A stretch of 64,000 bases of DNA. It comes from Choanephora cucurbitarum (taxonomy: Eukaryota > Mucoromycota > Mucoromycetes > Mucorales > Choanephoraceae). Positions 48,068 to 61,344 of this stretch are shown here, in pieces (within the stretch, counting starts at the first letter, position 1; the number at the start of each line of letters is the position of its first letter). The notes under the pieces were generated by a model. It ran no database searches, was not told the origin of the DNA, and was given only the letters and a program-made list of their open reading frames with translations. Made by a program: the position numbers and the translations under genes. The stretch spans positions 62,001 through 126,000 of the forward strand of contig JAIWNI010000052.1 in the NCBI GenBank assembly GCA_025331435.1. The letters run 5' to 3'.

Positions 48068-50787
48068 TTTAGATAATGCATTTGTTTCTCCTTCAATCTC
48101 TTGAGCAGGAAAAAAAAAAGGCGAAAAAAAATAAATGAAAGAAAGAGAGAGAACTTTGATAGTCGCTTTTGAGCAGGCTATATCAGTTTTGATCGGAGAT
48201 CATTGCCGTTTTTCAAAAAGATGAGCCATTGTAAAGGTGTTACTGACAAGTTGAAAAATTCTTCAAGTGAACAGCCAATCAATGCGCAGTGCGATTCTCG
48301 GAGAACCAATAAGATAGCAATCGAGGTACCCTCGTGAGGTATCTCAATTAGGAAACCACAGCTAAACAAAATTGAAGTTCACAGCTTGCTCCACTTAGCT
48401 GTTGAGACTTAGAGACAATTTGAAAGAGAGGATAACCAACCTATTGCATTAATTCAATAAATCTGGGTTTCTATTGATCTAAACTATGCAGAATGCAGCT
48501 CTTAGAGTGTGTAATAGTATCGTCATGAATACCTAAATATTCTGATTTAGTAACGGAAAGCCACAGGCAAGCATGTGTAACTTTGTTTATCTTGTCCCAC
48601 TTGTTTATGCTAAATCAAATTAATTCTTTTCGACATGTCTAGATGGGTTTGTTCGCATCAAAACTCTTTAAATGATTTATACAACCTATGCAAGAAAAAC
48701 CTCCAAGAATATATTAACTGAGTTGACTGGACCCGAATTATTAAAAACCTAAGCAATAGAAAACTACCAAAAACATAGCTGACAGTATCAAAAGGCAGAT
48801 TAGTTAGTTAACCCCAATTTCCCTTATTTTTACTTCTGTTTAAAACACTTATCATTGTTAACAAAAAACTAACTATCTAAGATCCTTTAAGTATGTACCT
48901 GAGAAGTGCTATTTGTATCAAAATCGATTTACTAAATAAATATCAAAGCTGTCACAAATAAAACCAAAAGCGAATAGATTTGAATCAGACAAATTCATAA
49001 CTATGTTTCTCTCTGTTCTATTCAGGGATAGTGCCAAACGGACTTCGATCCCAAAATATGTTTAGACGATCTAACAGTAGATATATCCCTTTTTAAAGCC
49101 TATGGTGCTACGCAAGTAAAGTTATACTACAGAAGTCATGGCTTAGAAACGACTTACTTTGGTCATATCGTTGCCAAGCTCAATCAAGTTCCTTGGAACT
49201 TTTGTTTACATGGTTTTGTAATCGAATGCATTGGATCAAATCTTATAATAGTTACTTTGACGAGATTTAATCAAAATCCTTTGATAAAAAGATTGTCTAG
49301 ATGATACTTCTTAAGCTACTTGATTATCAAGTCTGAAGATTCAAATTAAAATGACATGCAAGAACATAGACTCTGTTCATAATCCATACACAAATTCCTA
49401 TATAGACTCTGCAGGCTCATTAGGCCTGACGAAAACCTTACATTTTGAGTGTATATAACATTATATGTCTGATACAAAAAAAGCTTGTTTTTATTCTTCG
49501 CTACAAGCAAATATTAGCATTATTAGAAGAAGTCAACGATATTTCAGATAGCAGTCTGTCCTCATGCGTTAAAGTTTAAACTATTTGCGTTATGCTGTCT
49601 CCAAAGATCTATCAATAACTATATTAACAAGAGAAATTTCTAGAAACCTGCCATATAAAGAAAAGCTTGGAGGGGTGCTGTGCATTTTATCTGTCTCAGT
49701 TAAAATGCCAAGAGTCTCTTTCTCTCTTTTTTTTTACTACGATTCGCTATAAAATCAAGAGAAATATAAGTTGTTGTCTTGAATTTATATGCTTTGACGA
49801 TAATGTATCTTGCCTTATATCGAAAGAAAAGTCAAGTGGATTTAAGATGGCTATTTCGACAGGAAATTGAAGAAAATTTTTTAAGACAATATTAAAAATA
49901 GCTTTTGTCCAACAACTATAACAATTTTAACTTACATTCCTCATGTTTCACCCAAAACTGTGAAAGTAATGTTGCTATAACATACAAAGAGGAATAGGCT
50001 TGATCGTCTTTGCTACGACATGAAAGTTACTTAAATAATTACACTCATCGAGATGCAATGACGCAAGTAAGCTGACAACATACTGAAGGTCTGTAGCATA
50101 GAATAATTCAACCGTATTTGAGTAAGCCAGATACCATGCAGAAGACAAGTTGTCTCTAGAATTTGTTGGAATTGGTAATGCTATATGTTAATGTCGAAAA
50201 CCATTGATATGAAAATAAAAAATAGCCGTTTTTTTAAGATTGCTGGTCCTTAATTTTTTTTATCCGGCAAGTAAAAAAAGAGAAAAAAGAAAAGGGTCCC
50301 TTAGAATGATTGGCTGAAATCCACAGAATTTGATCTTATATTGATTTTTTTTGTCATCATCTAGGAATTACTCAGAAAAAGCTTCTTGACATATCATATT
50401 AAGCAGTAGGAAGAAACGAGGACTAGACGCCATCGGAGAGTGTTGAATTAAGGTTAATCCAGATTGAGACACCAGTTGTTTAGCATTTAGACGTCTTATG
50501 TGTAACCACATCGACGGAGCTCAACTTTTAGAACTGTGACCTTCAACATCAGCAACACAGATGTTTACATATAAGTTACATGTAGCCTATTCGGTTCAGC
50601 CCCTTTTTTTCCCTCTTCTTCTTTTTTTCTTCTCTCTTTCTTCTCTCTTTCTTCTTCACACAGCTTGTTGTCTTCTCCTTGCGCTTCTCTTTCTATCGTT
50701 ACTTTTTGATTAATACCCTTTATGTTAAAAGCTGTTCTATGCTGATTGATCATAGTATGTTGATAAAATAACCCAGATAGTTGCTTG
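48068..50787. other. Long intergenic region
   Basis: About 2.7 kb of AT-rich DNA. A plus-strand open stretch without Met at about 49086-49306 (GHIVAKLNQVPWNFCLHGF) and a minus-strand frame at 48178-48369 have normal composition but no known domain; they may be relics. A CT-rich tract lies at about 50600-50660, in front of the next gene. Confidence 0.45.
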
Positions 50788-52041
50788 AACCCATACTGAA
50801 GATAAATCATACCGAATAGGCTTAGAGAAACGGTCAGAAACAATACCTTGCGCAATACCTTCATCGACATACTCAAGGGAGTACCGCTCATCCTGTAACT
50901 CAGATTCAGCATGTGCTGGAGTTGAATGTAACAGTTATGCTTGTTCCAAATTTCGTTGTAACCGTACAGGACAAATTCAGATACAAGTCAACAGCGCTGC
51001 ATACAATGACACGCAAGAACACAAAAAGACTGCATTAATCGCTGGCTTGACTACAGGCTTTGTTGTACTTGCATTGATTGCAGCAACAGTTGTCGGTCTT
51101 GCGTATCGTAGAAGACGTAAAAAACAAAAGGAGCAAGAACAAAAGGAAATTGAGAAACAAGTTAATATGGATTTTTTGCCACCAAACCTTCCATCCTCAA
51201 CTGTACCATCTACTCCTATCTCTCTTCTTCCGTCTATCTCTGAAACTTCGCGAAGTAGTACTATACCAAATCATTGGCACCACATTCAAGTAAGTAATTA
51301 GGGAGTTGACTTTTGGTAGATTTCCTTTATTGGTATATATAGGAGAAAAAACTACTTCTTATTCAAATAACCCAAGTAACTATCTCTGTCTTTTGTTGCT
51401 TATGTATTTTCTATGTTTTCTGCTTGTCTTGTTAGGCTGTTATACCTTTAGATTATGATCATCCTCAGTCACCATTTATCGTCGGCGCTCATTCACTTCA
51501 AATTCCGCATTTGGACGACACGAGCCATACTATTCGGCGATCACTCAACATCCAACCACAACAAGTGAGCCCAGCTTGCCCTAGTCGAGCCTCTTCTGTC
51601 AGAGTGACGAAACATGACCACCATCATACCCCTAAATCTGCCAAGACATACCACAATACTACTTTTAAAAGAGCTGTCTCAATTAAGCACCACCTATCTA
51701 ACGTTAATGACACAACATATATTGGTAATTTGACAGATGATATCAAAATGGCAAAACCAACCATAGCTCGAATTGATACTATCATGTCTCAAAACAAGGA
51801 TGGTAGTATTAGTCGACAACGATCACTTCGAAAAATCGACTCAAACGAACAATTAGCTACTCCTGATTCGGAAAGCAATGTCACGCCAACTAGCGATAGT
51901 GGCCGCATTGACGTCTATTTCTGCCCTCCATCATCGTCTTTACAGGAGTCATCCACTCATTCGAATCAAAGCCAAGTCTCTGTCCAGTCTAATTCTACCA
52001 TGGGTGACGGCGAGATTACTGTGTATTATAGGCCACCATAA
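50788..52041 (+). CDS. Cys-rich single-pass membrane protein, unknown function (5' end uncertain)
   Basis: Two exons are clear: open to 51289, then 51436-52041, in phase (HIQ/AVIPLDYD). The frame is open upstream to a stop at about 50785, but I see no certain Met or signal peptide; a leader exon may lie near 50560-50710, where a very hydrophobic frame occurs. Visible: an extracellular Cys-rich patch (SCNSDSACAGVECNSYACSK), a transmembrane segment (TTGFVVLALIAATVVGLAY), a stop-transfer RRRRKK, then a long cytoplasmic Ser/Thr-rich tail with repeated ends (IDVYFCPP and ITVYYRPP). The layout resembles wall-stress sensors or mid2-type proteins; no family is recognised. Confidence 0.65.
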
Positions 52042-52564
52042 TAAGGACAATTCTTATTTTTATTAGAACTATACATATTCATATTTCTCTCTTGCATATA
52101 CTCTTCGATATACTCTGTTACTTATGTATTTATTATGTACTCTTGTATTTTGTACACTTTTCCTGTAAACTATACATAAAATGAAAATAGAAAAAAAAAA
52201 CGTAAATAAACAATAGAAACAAATGCACCGAGTGAATGAGCACTCACTGCTAGTTTTCTATTAGTTCACTCTTGAAAGCTAAGGAACGACTTCGAGCCTA
52301 AGGTACTGTTGCATCAATTTTGTATTTTTCTCTTTTGGATGATTCGTTAATGACATGCTTATATACTAAAGGCAACATTCAAGCAAATCTGATTATCTTA
52401 CTCATCCTATTCAGCACAGGTCAGTTTACAGCTTGTAGTTTCTCTCAAAACTTCAAATGTGTTTTCGAATAGAATGATATTATTTATAGTTAAAAAGAAA
52501 AGTTATGGGAGGGAGAAAGGGGTTTTTAAACGCGATTAGAGGAAATACTAGAATAAATACTAAA
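52042..52564. other. Intergenic, convergent 3' ends
   Basis: AT-rich spacer between two stop codons. An imperfect inverted repeat around GAGTGAATGAGCACTCACTG (52223-52252) might form a hairpin. Nothing else was recognised. Confidence 0.45.
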
Positions 52565-54306
52565 TTACAAAGAAGGAGAGGTTTCCAAAATCTGTCGAGC
52601 AGTGTCTGTTAAAGCACTTGCACCACATTTCTGCAAAACAGTAGGGTCGAGAACACCTTGGTTAACAAAATAAGTCAAGATGCGCTCTAAAAGCTCTAAT
52701 TGATCATTAAGCGATAAGTTGTTGATGATTGTAGCCAAAATAGTGCCAACATTCAAATTGTATGTCTAAAGAAATAGGTCAATACAAAATATAAAGATGT
52801 TTGTCTCTCTCTCTTCTTTCTTACCTTGATGAAGCTCTGGTAATAGATATAAGCAAAGAATCCCATTAAAAATTGACAATCCATACGATCTGTCATTCCA
52901 CCATGACCGGGAATACTTTGACCGAAGTCCTTTACGTTAAACGCACGCTTTACACCACTGGCGAAGAATCCTCCAAAAGGTGCAATCAAAGAGGCAAAAC
53001 AAGCCCAAACAAGTGTATGAAGTTGAACAGGTGCAATCCATACCTTTGTAATGTCTTTGTGGAACTAGCATAGTAATGCGTTAGTCTGTTTTCTTGATAG
53101 AAGGAGTTTTAACTTGAAAAAAAGAACTTACTAAAGTCTTGATGATTGTAATCCAGAGATCAGGCAACTTCCAGGGGACAGCAGTGAAGACAGGGTTGAC
53201 AGGGTCACATCCTATTTGTGACCAAGCAGACATAGAAAGGTCCTTTGAATATATGTCAGTATTCGCCTCCTGCAACTATAAGAAAAAAAAAGAAAGCGAG
53301 AAGGGCTTACCTTAACTGGACAAATCATGTAATCAAATCTCATGAGCAATGTAGACCACTATAAAAAGTAAAATCAGTTGGTGTTGTTCTCTCCTTTTGT
53401 TTTGTACTTACCAAAAAGCCAAAAATAAGAGTACAGATCCAAGCACCGACAAAACCTTCAATGGTCTTTTTGGGACTCAATTGAATCAACTGATGACGAC
53501 CCCAAAAGAAACCACAGATATAAGCAAAAATATCATTACAGATAACAAGTGAAGTAGGAATGAAGAACCAAATCAAGCCTTCGAGAATATTGTTAACAAT
53601 AAAGTGACTTTGAAATACAACAAGTAAGAGAGCCATATGCATCCAACCAAACTGACGGAATTGACGCTTGTATTCTCCCTTTTTCAAGTTCATCACGAAA
53701 AACACAAAACCTGGTGTACAATCGAAGTCAGCATTTGTTGTTTTACAAGGTATGCTTGCTTTTGTCATTTTCCGCCCTTCTTCCATATACACTTACCGAT
53801 CACATAAAGAATAAAACTAATAAAACGGTGATGTGTTGCAAAAGGCAGTAATACTCTATCCACTAATACGACATGCTGAAAGTAGTAAATGATTGATTCA
53901 CCGTATAAAAAGTAAGTGGTTGTGACAAGGAAATACCTAAAAAGACAAGAGTATTTGTCTTTAGTACCTCACTCTATTTTCTTGGGTTCATGCAAGTTTG
54001 TTCTTACCAACTCATTGTTTTGAACCATTTGAAATTGCTGTCTTTAGCAGGACCTTGGGCAATCTGGAGAACTTCGTTATAGACAACTGTTGAAATAGCA
54101 ATTACCATCAAAATAACCCAGATATGGCCGGAGGCAAGGATAAGGAAAAAAGTGCCAATCATCATGAAGGTGGTTATTGTTCTTAACCACCAGTTTTGCC
54201 ATTTCTTTTTGCTTGACTCAGCAGCTAACAAAGTAACCTTTTCTTCTTGTGCTTGCTTTGGTGTCTCTACAGCGGGTTTTGCTGACTTTTTCTTGCTATT
54301 AGACAT
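52565..54306 (-). CDS. CDS1: Phosphatidate cytidylyltransferase (CDP-diacylglycerol synthase)
   Basis: Seven-exon gene, 445 residues: 54306-54008, 53936-53797, 53710-53412, 53358-53311, 53242-53132, 53064-52825, 52765-52565. The ER enzyme makes CDP-DAG from phosphatidate and CTP, feeding PI, PS and cardiolipin. It is a multi-pass membrane protein (for example [31 protein letters not shown]). The signature S-G-V-K-R-A-x-N-V-K-D-F-G-x-x-I-P-G-H-G-G-x-x-D-R-x-D lies in exon 6, and [13 protein letters not shown] and [12 protein letters not shown] in exon 3. Exon 5 is taken to start at GACCTTTCT ([11 protein letters not shown]), matching the yeast enzyme; an alternative acceptor upstream would add nine residues in frame. 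Length is normal. Confidence 0.95.
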
Positions 54307-55212
54307 TTTCCTCAATGTTATAAAATAAAGAAAAGAAAAAGAAATAAACGAAAAAAAAAACATTTTCTTTTTTGCAGAAAAAACTTTTTTTCTTTGTAAA
54401 GCAGTAAAAATGTTTGGGGATAAGAGTTGAATGTACTTTTTATGTGTAACATCAGCACGTGAAAGGAAGGTTCTTGTAACTTGGCAAGACAAGCTTAAGG
54501 TCGGATGATGCTTCATGATCTTTTCTGACTTGTGTACTTTGCGCGTACAAGAGAACGTCATCTGTAATTTGTCTCCTTAATTCTTTGGCTTTCCCTCTCT
54601 CTCTCTCTGAGAAATCCCTGTAAAACTAGGAAGAAGGAAAGAAAATATATTTCCCAAAATCTCTTGACTATTGTATTGCCCAGCTATTTTTCAAAGGCAA
54701 ATTGCCCGAGAATTACAAAATGACATGTTGTACACATAAAATGTAGTACAATGGGCCTAAAAACTTTCAGTTAGTTTACTTTTTCTTTTGTCCTTATTTC
54801 TTTTCTTTGCATTACATTTTAAGACATATGCTTAAGATTTCCTCAGCAGATATCAATACATGTCAGTCTTAAGCTTTTATTCAAAAAGTCGTTTTCCTAA
54901 ATCGTTTTCAGTACCTTTAATCTGTAAAATGAACCTTTTCTTGCCCTGAAATTTGTATGTTTCTGATTGGCTGTATATGCTTGCGTCATAGATACATTAT
55001 TCTTCACTTTTATTTTTTTAGTTTCAAAGGATATGAGGGGCGCATTTATTGAGATTGACGAAAAAAAAAAAGTCGGACAGTGCTGCGACTGAGCGAGAAA
55101 GGGAGTGTGTGTGTGTTCCAACCCTACAACAAGCCCTAGTTTTAATCTTTTTTATATATTTTTTTTCTTCCCCGCAACTACACACCCCACTCTTATTCCT
55201 TTCATCACTATC
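54307..55212. other. Divergent promoter region
   Basis: Shared 0.9-kb upstream region of CDS1 (minus) and the bc1 core-2 gene (plus). Contains CT microsatellites (54594-54610) and a TGTGTGTG run near 55107. A minus-strand frame through 54307-54561 is an artefact of the CDS1 leader. Confidence 0.5.
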
Positions 55213-57052
55213 ATGTTGGCCGCCTCTCGTAAAGCCATTATCAGCACTGCCTCCAAGGCCACCTATGCCACTGCTGCTACTGCCAACCAAATCAGCACTG
55301 CTGCCAACGGTATCAAGGTTGTTTCCAGCCAAGAACCTGGTCAAACTGCTTCTTTGGCTGTCGTTGTCAACGGTGGTGCCAGAGCTGAATCAGCCAACAA
55401 TGCTGGTGCTGCTCACTTCTTGAAGAACTACGGTTTCAAGGTAAAAAGAAAGAAAATAAAAACTGAAACAAGATTAGTTTTATAGTTCAAATGTGCGTCG
55501 ATTATCAAAAGAATTACAGATTGGAACAATGTCAGAAACACACTTATTGGGATCATGCTCAGAATTCAGAAAGAAAGAAGACAAGAGGAAGCATTATGAT
55601 CGGAAAGAACGATAAAAACGACAGAAGCATAAACATTTTACGGCATCTGGATCTCTTTCTTTTTGAACAATAGACGCACATTTGAACAACTCTCAACGAA
55701 AACGGCCATGTACTAACATAAGCTCCATCCTTTTTAGAACAACGCTAACCGCACCGCTTTCCGTATTGCTCGTGAAGCTGAACTTGCTGGTGGTGTCTTG
55801 TCTTCCAACGTCTCTCACGAAGCCCTTGTTTACTCTGCTGAACTCTTGAAGGAAGATGTGTAAGTGATAGAAAAAAAAAGAGAGAACTGAGGACAAGAAA
55901 GAAGGAAAGAAAACTAAGACGTTTATTTTGATTACAGTGAATTGTTTGCTGAACTTTTGGGTGATGTTGTTACTAAGCAAAAGTTCCAAGAACACGAATT
56001 CCTTGACGTTGCTCGTCAAACTGCTGCTGAATCTGCCAGTGCTTTCTCTAACTCTGAAATTACTGCCATCGAAGCTGCTCACCAAACTGCTTTCCGTACC
56101 GGTCTTGGTAACTCCATCTTCGCCAAGCCTACTGCTCACGCCAAGAATGCCACCGTCAAGGCCTTTGCTCAACAACTTTTCACCCAAGGCAACGTTGCCC
56201 TTGTTGGTACTGGTGTTGAACACGAAGCTCTTGAACACTTGGCTGAAACTTACTTCAACCTTCCTGCTGGTAACCTTAACTTGGCCAGCACTAAGTACTA
56301 CGGTGGTGAATCTCGTATTGAATCCGTTTCTGCTAACGGTCAATATGTCTTGGCTTTCGAAGGTGCTGCTGCTAACTCTGCTGAATATGCTGCTCTTCAA
56401 GTCCTCCGTTTCGCTCTCGGTGGTGAAGCTGTTGTAAAGAACACTGCTGCCTCCGGCATCCTTGCTCAAACTTCTGCCAAGTTCTCTGATGCCTCTATCA
56501 AGGCTTTCAACTTGGGTTACTCTGATGCTGGTCTCTTTGGTGTTCAAGTTTCTGCCTCCACATCTGAAGCTGAAGCTGCTGTTGCTGCTGCTGCTGAACA
56601 ATTGAAGGCTGCCAAGAACTTGTCTTCTGAAGACTTCAGCAGAGCTGTTGCTCAAGCCAAGTTTGCTGCCACTGCCAACATTCAAACTCGTCTTGACCGT
56701 GCCGAAGCCCTTGGTGTTTATGTAAGTGATCTCTTTACAAAAAAAATTACATTATTACTTGTTTTAGGAAGCATAGGCGATTGACTGACTCTTTTAAAAA
56801 AATACACCTATAGGCTCTTCAAAATGGTAAATATGCTTCTACCTCTGAAGCTATTGCTGCCATTGAAAAGGTTTCCGCTTCTGATGTTGCTCAAGTAAGT
56901 TTTTTTCTTTAAGAGAATTTTTTTGAATGATATTAATCTATTCTCATTTCTTCTTTCATTAGGCTGCTGAAAAGTTGTTCAAGAGCAAGCTTACCACCAT
57001 TGCTCTTGGTGACCTCAGCCGTTTGCCATATGCTGACTCCGTCTCTTTGTAA
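55213..57052 (+). CDS. QCR2: Cytochrome bc1 complex core protein 2 (QCR2)
   Basis: Five-exon gene, 434 residues: 55213-55440, 55738-55859, 55938-56721, 56814-56894, 56963-57052, in phase. Matrix-side structural subunit of mitochondrial complex III, an M16 peptidase-fold protein without activity. The N-terminus LAASRKAIISTASKA is a presequence. The M16 zinc site H-x-x-E-H is replaced by AHFLKN, as expected for core 2. Other fold blocks are RIAREAELAGGVLSS, EALVYSAELL and the late KLTTIALGDLSRLPY. Ala content is very high and codon use is extremely biased (GCT, GGT, AAG, CAA), indicating heavy expression. The first intron (297 nt) is unusually long for the window. Confidence 0.93.
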
Positions 57053-57312
57053 TTCTAGAATAAATACATGAAAAACATATTTAATACATTTATGCAAAAA
57101 GACAGCTGAAGGAAACAAAAGAATATCAAGAACAAGGAAATAAAAAGATATAGTTGTGTGTGTATATTGTGTACTTTTGCTGAACTCGTTTCTAATTACA
57201 CTTGTTGAAACGCAAAGGATAAGAAAAAAAGGGGGCGAGAATGCTTTGTTTATTTATTTATATTAGTTCTTTCTGGGAATTTAAATAGCAAGTAATTTAA
57301 CAAGTATGTAGT

Positions 57313-57631
57313 TTAGTTGTGGTTGTTGGAGCCCATGTTGATGACAACAGAATCGTTATCATTGACATTGTTGACGTTTTTGGTGTTACCTTGTATGCTA
57401 TCGCTGTTGGCACCGGCATTAGGGGTGGCACCAGCATTGGGTTTGGCACCAAGATCAAAATTGAGGTTACCACCTAATCCTGTGTTGACGTTTTCTTTAT
57501 TGGAGAAAAGAGAATTTAATATTATTAACATACTTGTATCCATAGAATCACTTACGATTGTTGTTAGCAGGAGCGGCATGGACAGCAGCAATGGCAATGG
57601 AAGCAGCAACCAATAATTCAATGAAACGCAT
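57313..57631 (-). CDS. Small secreted Asn/Gly-rich protein
   Basis: Two exons, 85 residues: 57631-57556 and 57494-57313, joined in phase 1. A signal peptide (FIELLVAASIAIAAVHA) is cleaved near residue 19-20. The mature chain is small and low complexity: a repeat-like AGATPNAGA stretch, then many Asn and Asp (NVNNVNDNDS) and an ASN/HIS end. There are no cysteines, so it is not a typical cysteine-rich effector. Function unknown; a wall or secreted structural peptide is possible. The stop faces QCR2, 260 bases away. Confidence 0.7.
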
Positions 57632-58619
57632 AATAAGAACGATGAAGATGATAAAAAATGAATCAAGACAAAGAGCTAAACATCTTCTTTTTATAAGAAC
57701 ATCCATCTATGAATTTCATTTCCAACATTTGTTGTCAAAGTTAAAAGTTTCCCTTTCTTTTTTGAGGTTAGCAGGTGGCTGTCGATTGAGATAAATTCTT
57801 CAAAACAAAAACAAAGGATAAGAAAACCATACAGTAATGTTCGGAAAGTATTCATGTACTCGTGATCTTCCTTTTTATGCATATACATCGCCTAGACCTG
57901 AAGAAAAATTTGGATCTGAAAATAGCCTATTCTCTAATCTGATTTTCGTGTCATACACGTACTTCTCTTCCCTCTTTAAAGTGGGATCAAAAGCTGGGCA
58001 AAGGGCAATTGCTATAATACGATTCTGTTTTCCCTGAGCCGTTTTCAGCCTTTTTGAGGTTATGCTTGTTCTATACTGATCTTTTGTTATAGACATAAGT
58101 AAATGCATATCTCTGCTTGAAGCTTGTTGCATAACTTTTATCGACATTTAAAGATTAGAGAATTGTTCTCAGAACTGATATATCTTGATTGGAACTTTTG
58201 GTTGTATTCATCAAACATTATAATCAAGCGCGTGCTATTGCTACATAGCACTCAAGCATCAATCTAATTTTAGTAGAGTTCTAAGCTCAAAACGTCAAAA
58301 TCATAATTTTATTTTTTACTTTTCATTCCCTGCTTTTGAATGGGGTTTTTAATTTGAATCCACCCAAGGCATAGTAAAGGAGACAAACATGTTCTCAAAC
58401 CAATATCCTTATACGGGACATACTATCGAAATACAAACAAGCTAAAACTATCTCAACGATTGGCTCTTTTGTTTAGTCTTTCAACTTAAGTCTTCAAAAA
58501 TCTTCATGCCAAAAACCTCTAGATGAAAACCAAAGTTCTAGACCAACTATCTTAAAAGCTCGTATAAATTTCGCTTTTCTTCTCTTAAGGAAGAACCCTG
58601 ACTGAAGAATTTATTTCAA
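57632..58619. other. Intergenic
   Basis: About 1 kb upstream of the small secreted protein gene and downstream of the wax-synthase-like gene. Two overlapping opposite-strand frames (57837-58037 and 57875-58147) are probably chance. No RNA gene was recognised. Confidence 0.5.
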
Positions 58620-59843
58620 TTAAAAGCGACTTGCTAACCTCAAAAAGATCTCGCTTCGTAGAATTGGGCTCAAGAAAAGGCGGCCGGTAGTAATGAAGAA
58701 AATGGTTGTCAATACACGGCATGCCATTCGGAGCACTAAGCTATTTGGTAATTGTATCTTCTTGGTCAAGATGACTTCAAGTGCTACTGCAAAACCATGA
58801 ATCATGAAAAAGACAGTCATTTCAAGAGTAATGACTCGAGTAGCTGCGCCAACCATAAAGTCGTGGAATATGCCACTTATGAAGAATACTACTAGGCCAC
58901 AAACCAATGGGGAAGACAAGAAGGGCAGTTGTTCCTTTGATTTTTCCTTCATTTCCTTCTTCTTTTTGCTTGTTGCAGCTTTGGAGAATATGAAACGATT
59001 GAACATACTTCTAACAGCTCTATTCCATCTTCGACTATCATTGTTTTCAATAATTAATATCATGTTGTCTAAAATGCCCTCATATCATACAAACTTACTT
59101 CCAAAAATCTTTAGGACTGAAATTATAATGTTAAAGATAGATAATGGGAAATCAGATAATCTAGACCAGCTGAAAAAATAAAGACATTACTATACATACC
59201 TAAGCGACATAAAAGGATTATCAAACAAATCTTGAAAGCGAACCACAAACAGGATCTGCAATAAGCCCATCAAGACATCGACTATGCTCATCATGCAATA
59301 GATACGCATAGCCAAGATGTAAGTCAAGAACATAGCATTTGGATCATAGAAAGGATAACGAAGAATAACTGAGAGATCTTTAGGCAAGAATCGATCCAAA
59401 ACTAATCGCATAAATACGAGTTTAGCTATACCCCGCACAAACTTTTTTATGCCATCAAATCGAACATCATTGCTAGAGAGGTTATTCGGGGTTTCATCTT
59501 GAAAAGTACCGATTCTGATCATCATTGGAATCCATTCTTTTAGGCTGACACCTGCCTCAGTCAAAAAGAACATCTGAATAGCATAAATCCATGGTTGTAA
59601 CATGAAAGAGATATTTGAGATTTCATGTTTCGAATCAAAATACATTGGCAAAAGAAAATGGTAAGCACCAATAAAGGAGCGCAATAAAAAGGGAGGGATG
59701 ATGGATGATAACCTTTTTTCGTTACTAATAAGAACATAATCTACTACTAATGTTATAATATACATAATAGTCAAAATGGGAACAGGCAAAACTGTTGTTG
59801 AAGGCAATTTAATATAAGTGACATAAGACTGTTTACTTGACAT
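58620..59843 (-). CDS. Wax-synthase-domain membrane-bound O-acyltransferase
   Basis: Three exons, 358 residues: 59843-59200, 59116-59099 (18-nt mini-exon) and 59034-58620. The mini-exon is needed to restore SPKDFW/NRRWNRAV, the conserved S-P-x-x-F-W-x-R-R-W-N block of wax synthases and related MBOATs. The active-site His is in ISGIFHDFMVG. There are about seven hydrophobic segments (for example ILTIMYIITLVVDYVLI, LVCGLVVFFISGIF, VLTTIFFITTGRLFL). The enzyme would esterify an acyl-CoA to an alcohol or sterol in the ER. The true acceptor is unknown. It is divergent from DGAT1. Confidence 0.85.
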
Positions 59844-61344
59844 CCTTTAATAAAAATAGAAAAAGAAAGTAAAAGAAAGAAAAAATTTCGCAGTAACCAG
59901 AGGTATCTAAAAATCGTTTATTTTAAAAAAAAAGATACAGCGTCATGTCATATTCCTTATCAAAAGATGCTTCTTCAATACTCAGTCTTTTTCTCCCATG
60001 CAAAGAAGTACCTAGTAGAACACAAGAAAAGCAAAGGTGCAAAGATCGAAAGCAAAAAGAAGCTACAGATGTCAATTATGTTTGTTTGTATCTACAACAA
60101 GTAAACAGTTGTAGTGTAACCGAGATCAATCAAGCTAATAAAAAAAACACCCAAATCTAACTAATTTTCTTAATTGGAACTATCAGCGCTCATTCGTGTG
60201 CTTTTTGTCAAGACAAAGAGAGGGAACAAAAGCTGCTTTCATACTTGTGCACGTATAGCTAGCTGGCTAATAACTAATACATATCGGCTTTCTTAGTATA
60301 AGCATGAAAGGTTATTATGGATGTGATGCATTCAGTAAACCAAGATGTAACTTAGACCAATATATTTTACTGAAGCAATCAAACCTTGTTTTGTTTATTT
60401 GTAGAAATGAGCTCTTTAAGAAATAAGCATCATATTCGTAAAGTATACACTCATTCTAGCTCTTTGAACTTATTCATGCAAAGCAATTAAACACCGACAA
60501 TAACTTTTCTTCTATGTAAGCCATTCTTACTCAAACCGTGTTGTTGCCATTTTGCTTCTTGTATAATAGTAAAGAAAATGCATACACGCGCATATACATA
60601 TATAGAATTTGTTGTCAATCGAAAGAGAAAGATGCAAGCATTGTCTTGTCAATTGGTCACGATATCAATAACAAAGTGTTTCAATCTTCTGATCCAATTA
60701 AAGTCAATATTCAGATAATTAGAGTGTATACGTATGAAGCAACAAACGCCCAAAACTTGTTGTTTTAGTCTAATTAACAGCTTTTTGTTTTTGAACCCTG
60801 TTACAGCTTACAAATATGCATGTCTCCTTGTGTAGCTATACTTTTTTTGCATTGTATAGATAGACCCAACATGTTTCAATTAAGTTCTTTTTTTTTTCTG
60901 ATTACACAAGCAAATGCTTATTTCAAGAAAGATGAGAATGCTACGCAAACTCCCTTTCGGGTACCAGAGTCTGGTACAATCTTGAAAATCATATGTAAAT
61001 CAAGGCCTTGTTACAAATAGTGTTTGATGTTCAGAAAAAAAAATCAATCTATTCATGCTTAAACTTAACCCTACACTCGACATCAATACGCGTGCAGTAG
61101 CAGTAGTGTCAATCAGCTAATTAAGGACTCTATCTCTTTTCTTTCTTTCAGTAACAGTCTGCTTTTAATTTAAATGAAAATGAATTTCCCCCCAAATATG
61201 GTTATGCGGCCATACTTTTTCTGGTAAACATGTGATGATCTGTTACGGTGTTTCAAAAGACGAAACCAAAATATAACCTCTTTATCTTTTACCTTTCTTT
61301 CTTTCTCTTTCTATCTTTTGTTTCAATTGGAATTCAAACAAGGC
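59844..61344. other. Divergent promoter region between two acyltransferase genes
   Basis: 1.5 kb upstream of both the wax-synthase-like gene (minus) and DGAT1 (plus). Several 60-75 codon frames have no domain. A CT-rich pyrimidine tract (61292-61320) lies immediately before the DGAT1 start. No operator motif could be assigned. Confidence 0.5.

Noticed and set aside
50565..50912. 115-codon minus-strand frame
   Set aside because: Ends in Glu/Lys repeats that mirror a CT-rich plus-strand tract before the membrane protein gene; no domain.
55693..56685. 330-codon minus-strand frame opposite QCR2
   Set aside because: It is the shadow of the strongly codon-biased QCR2 gene; Ser/Val-rich content arises from GCT/GGT codons.
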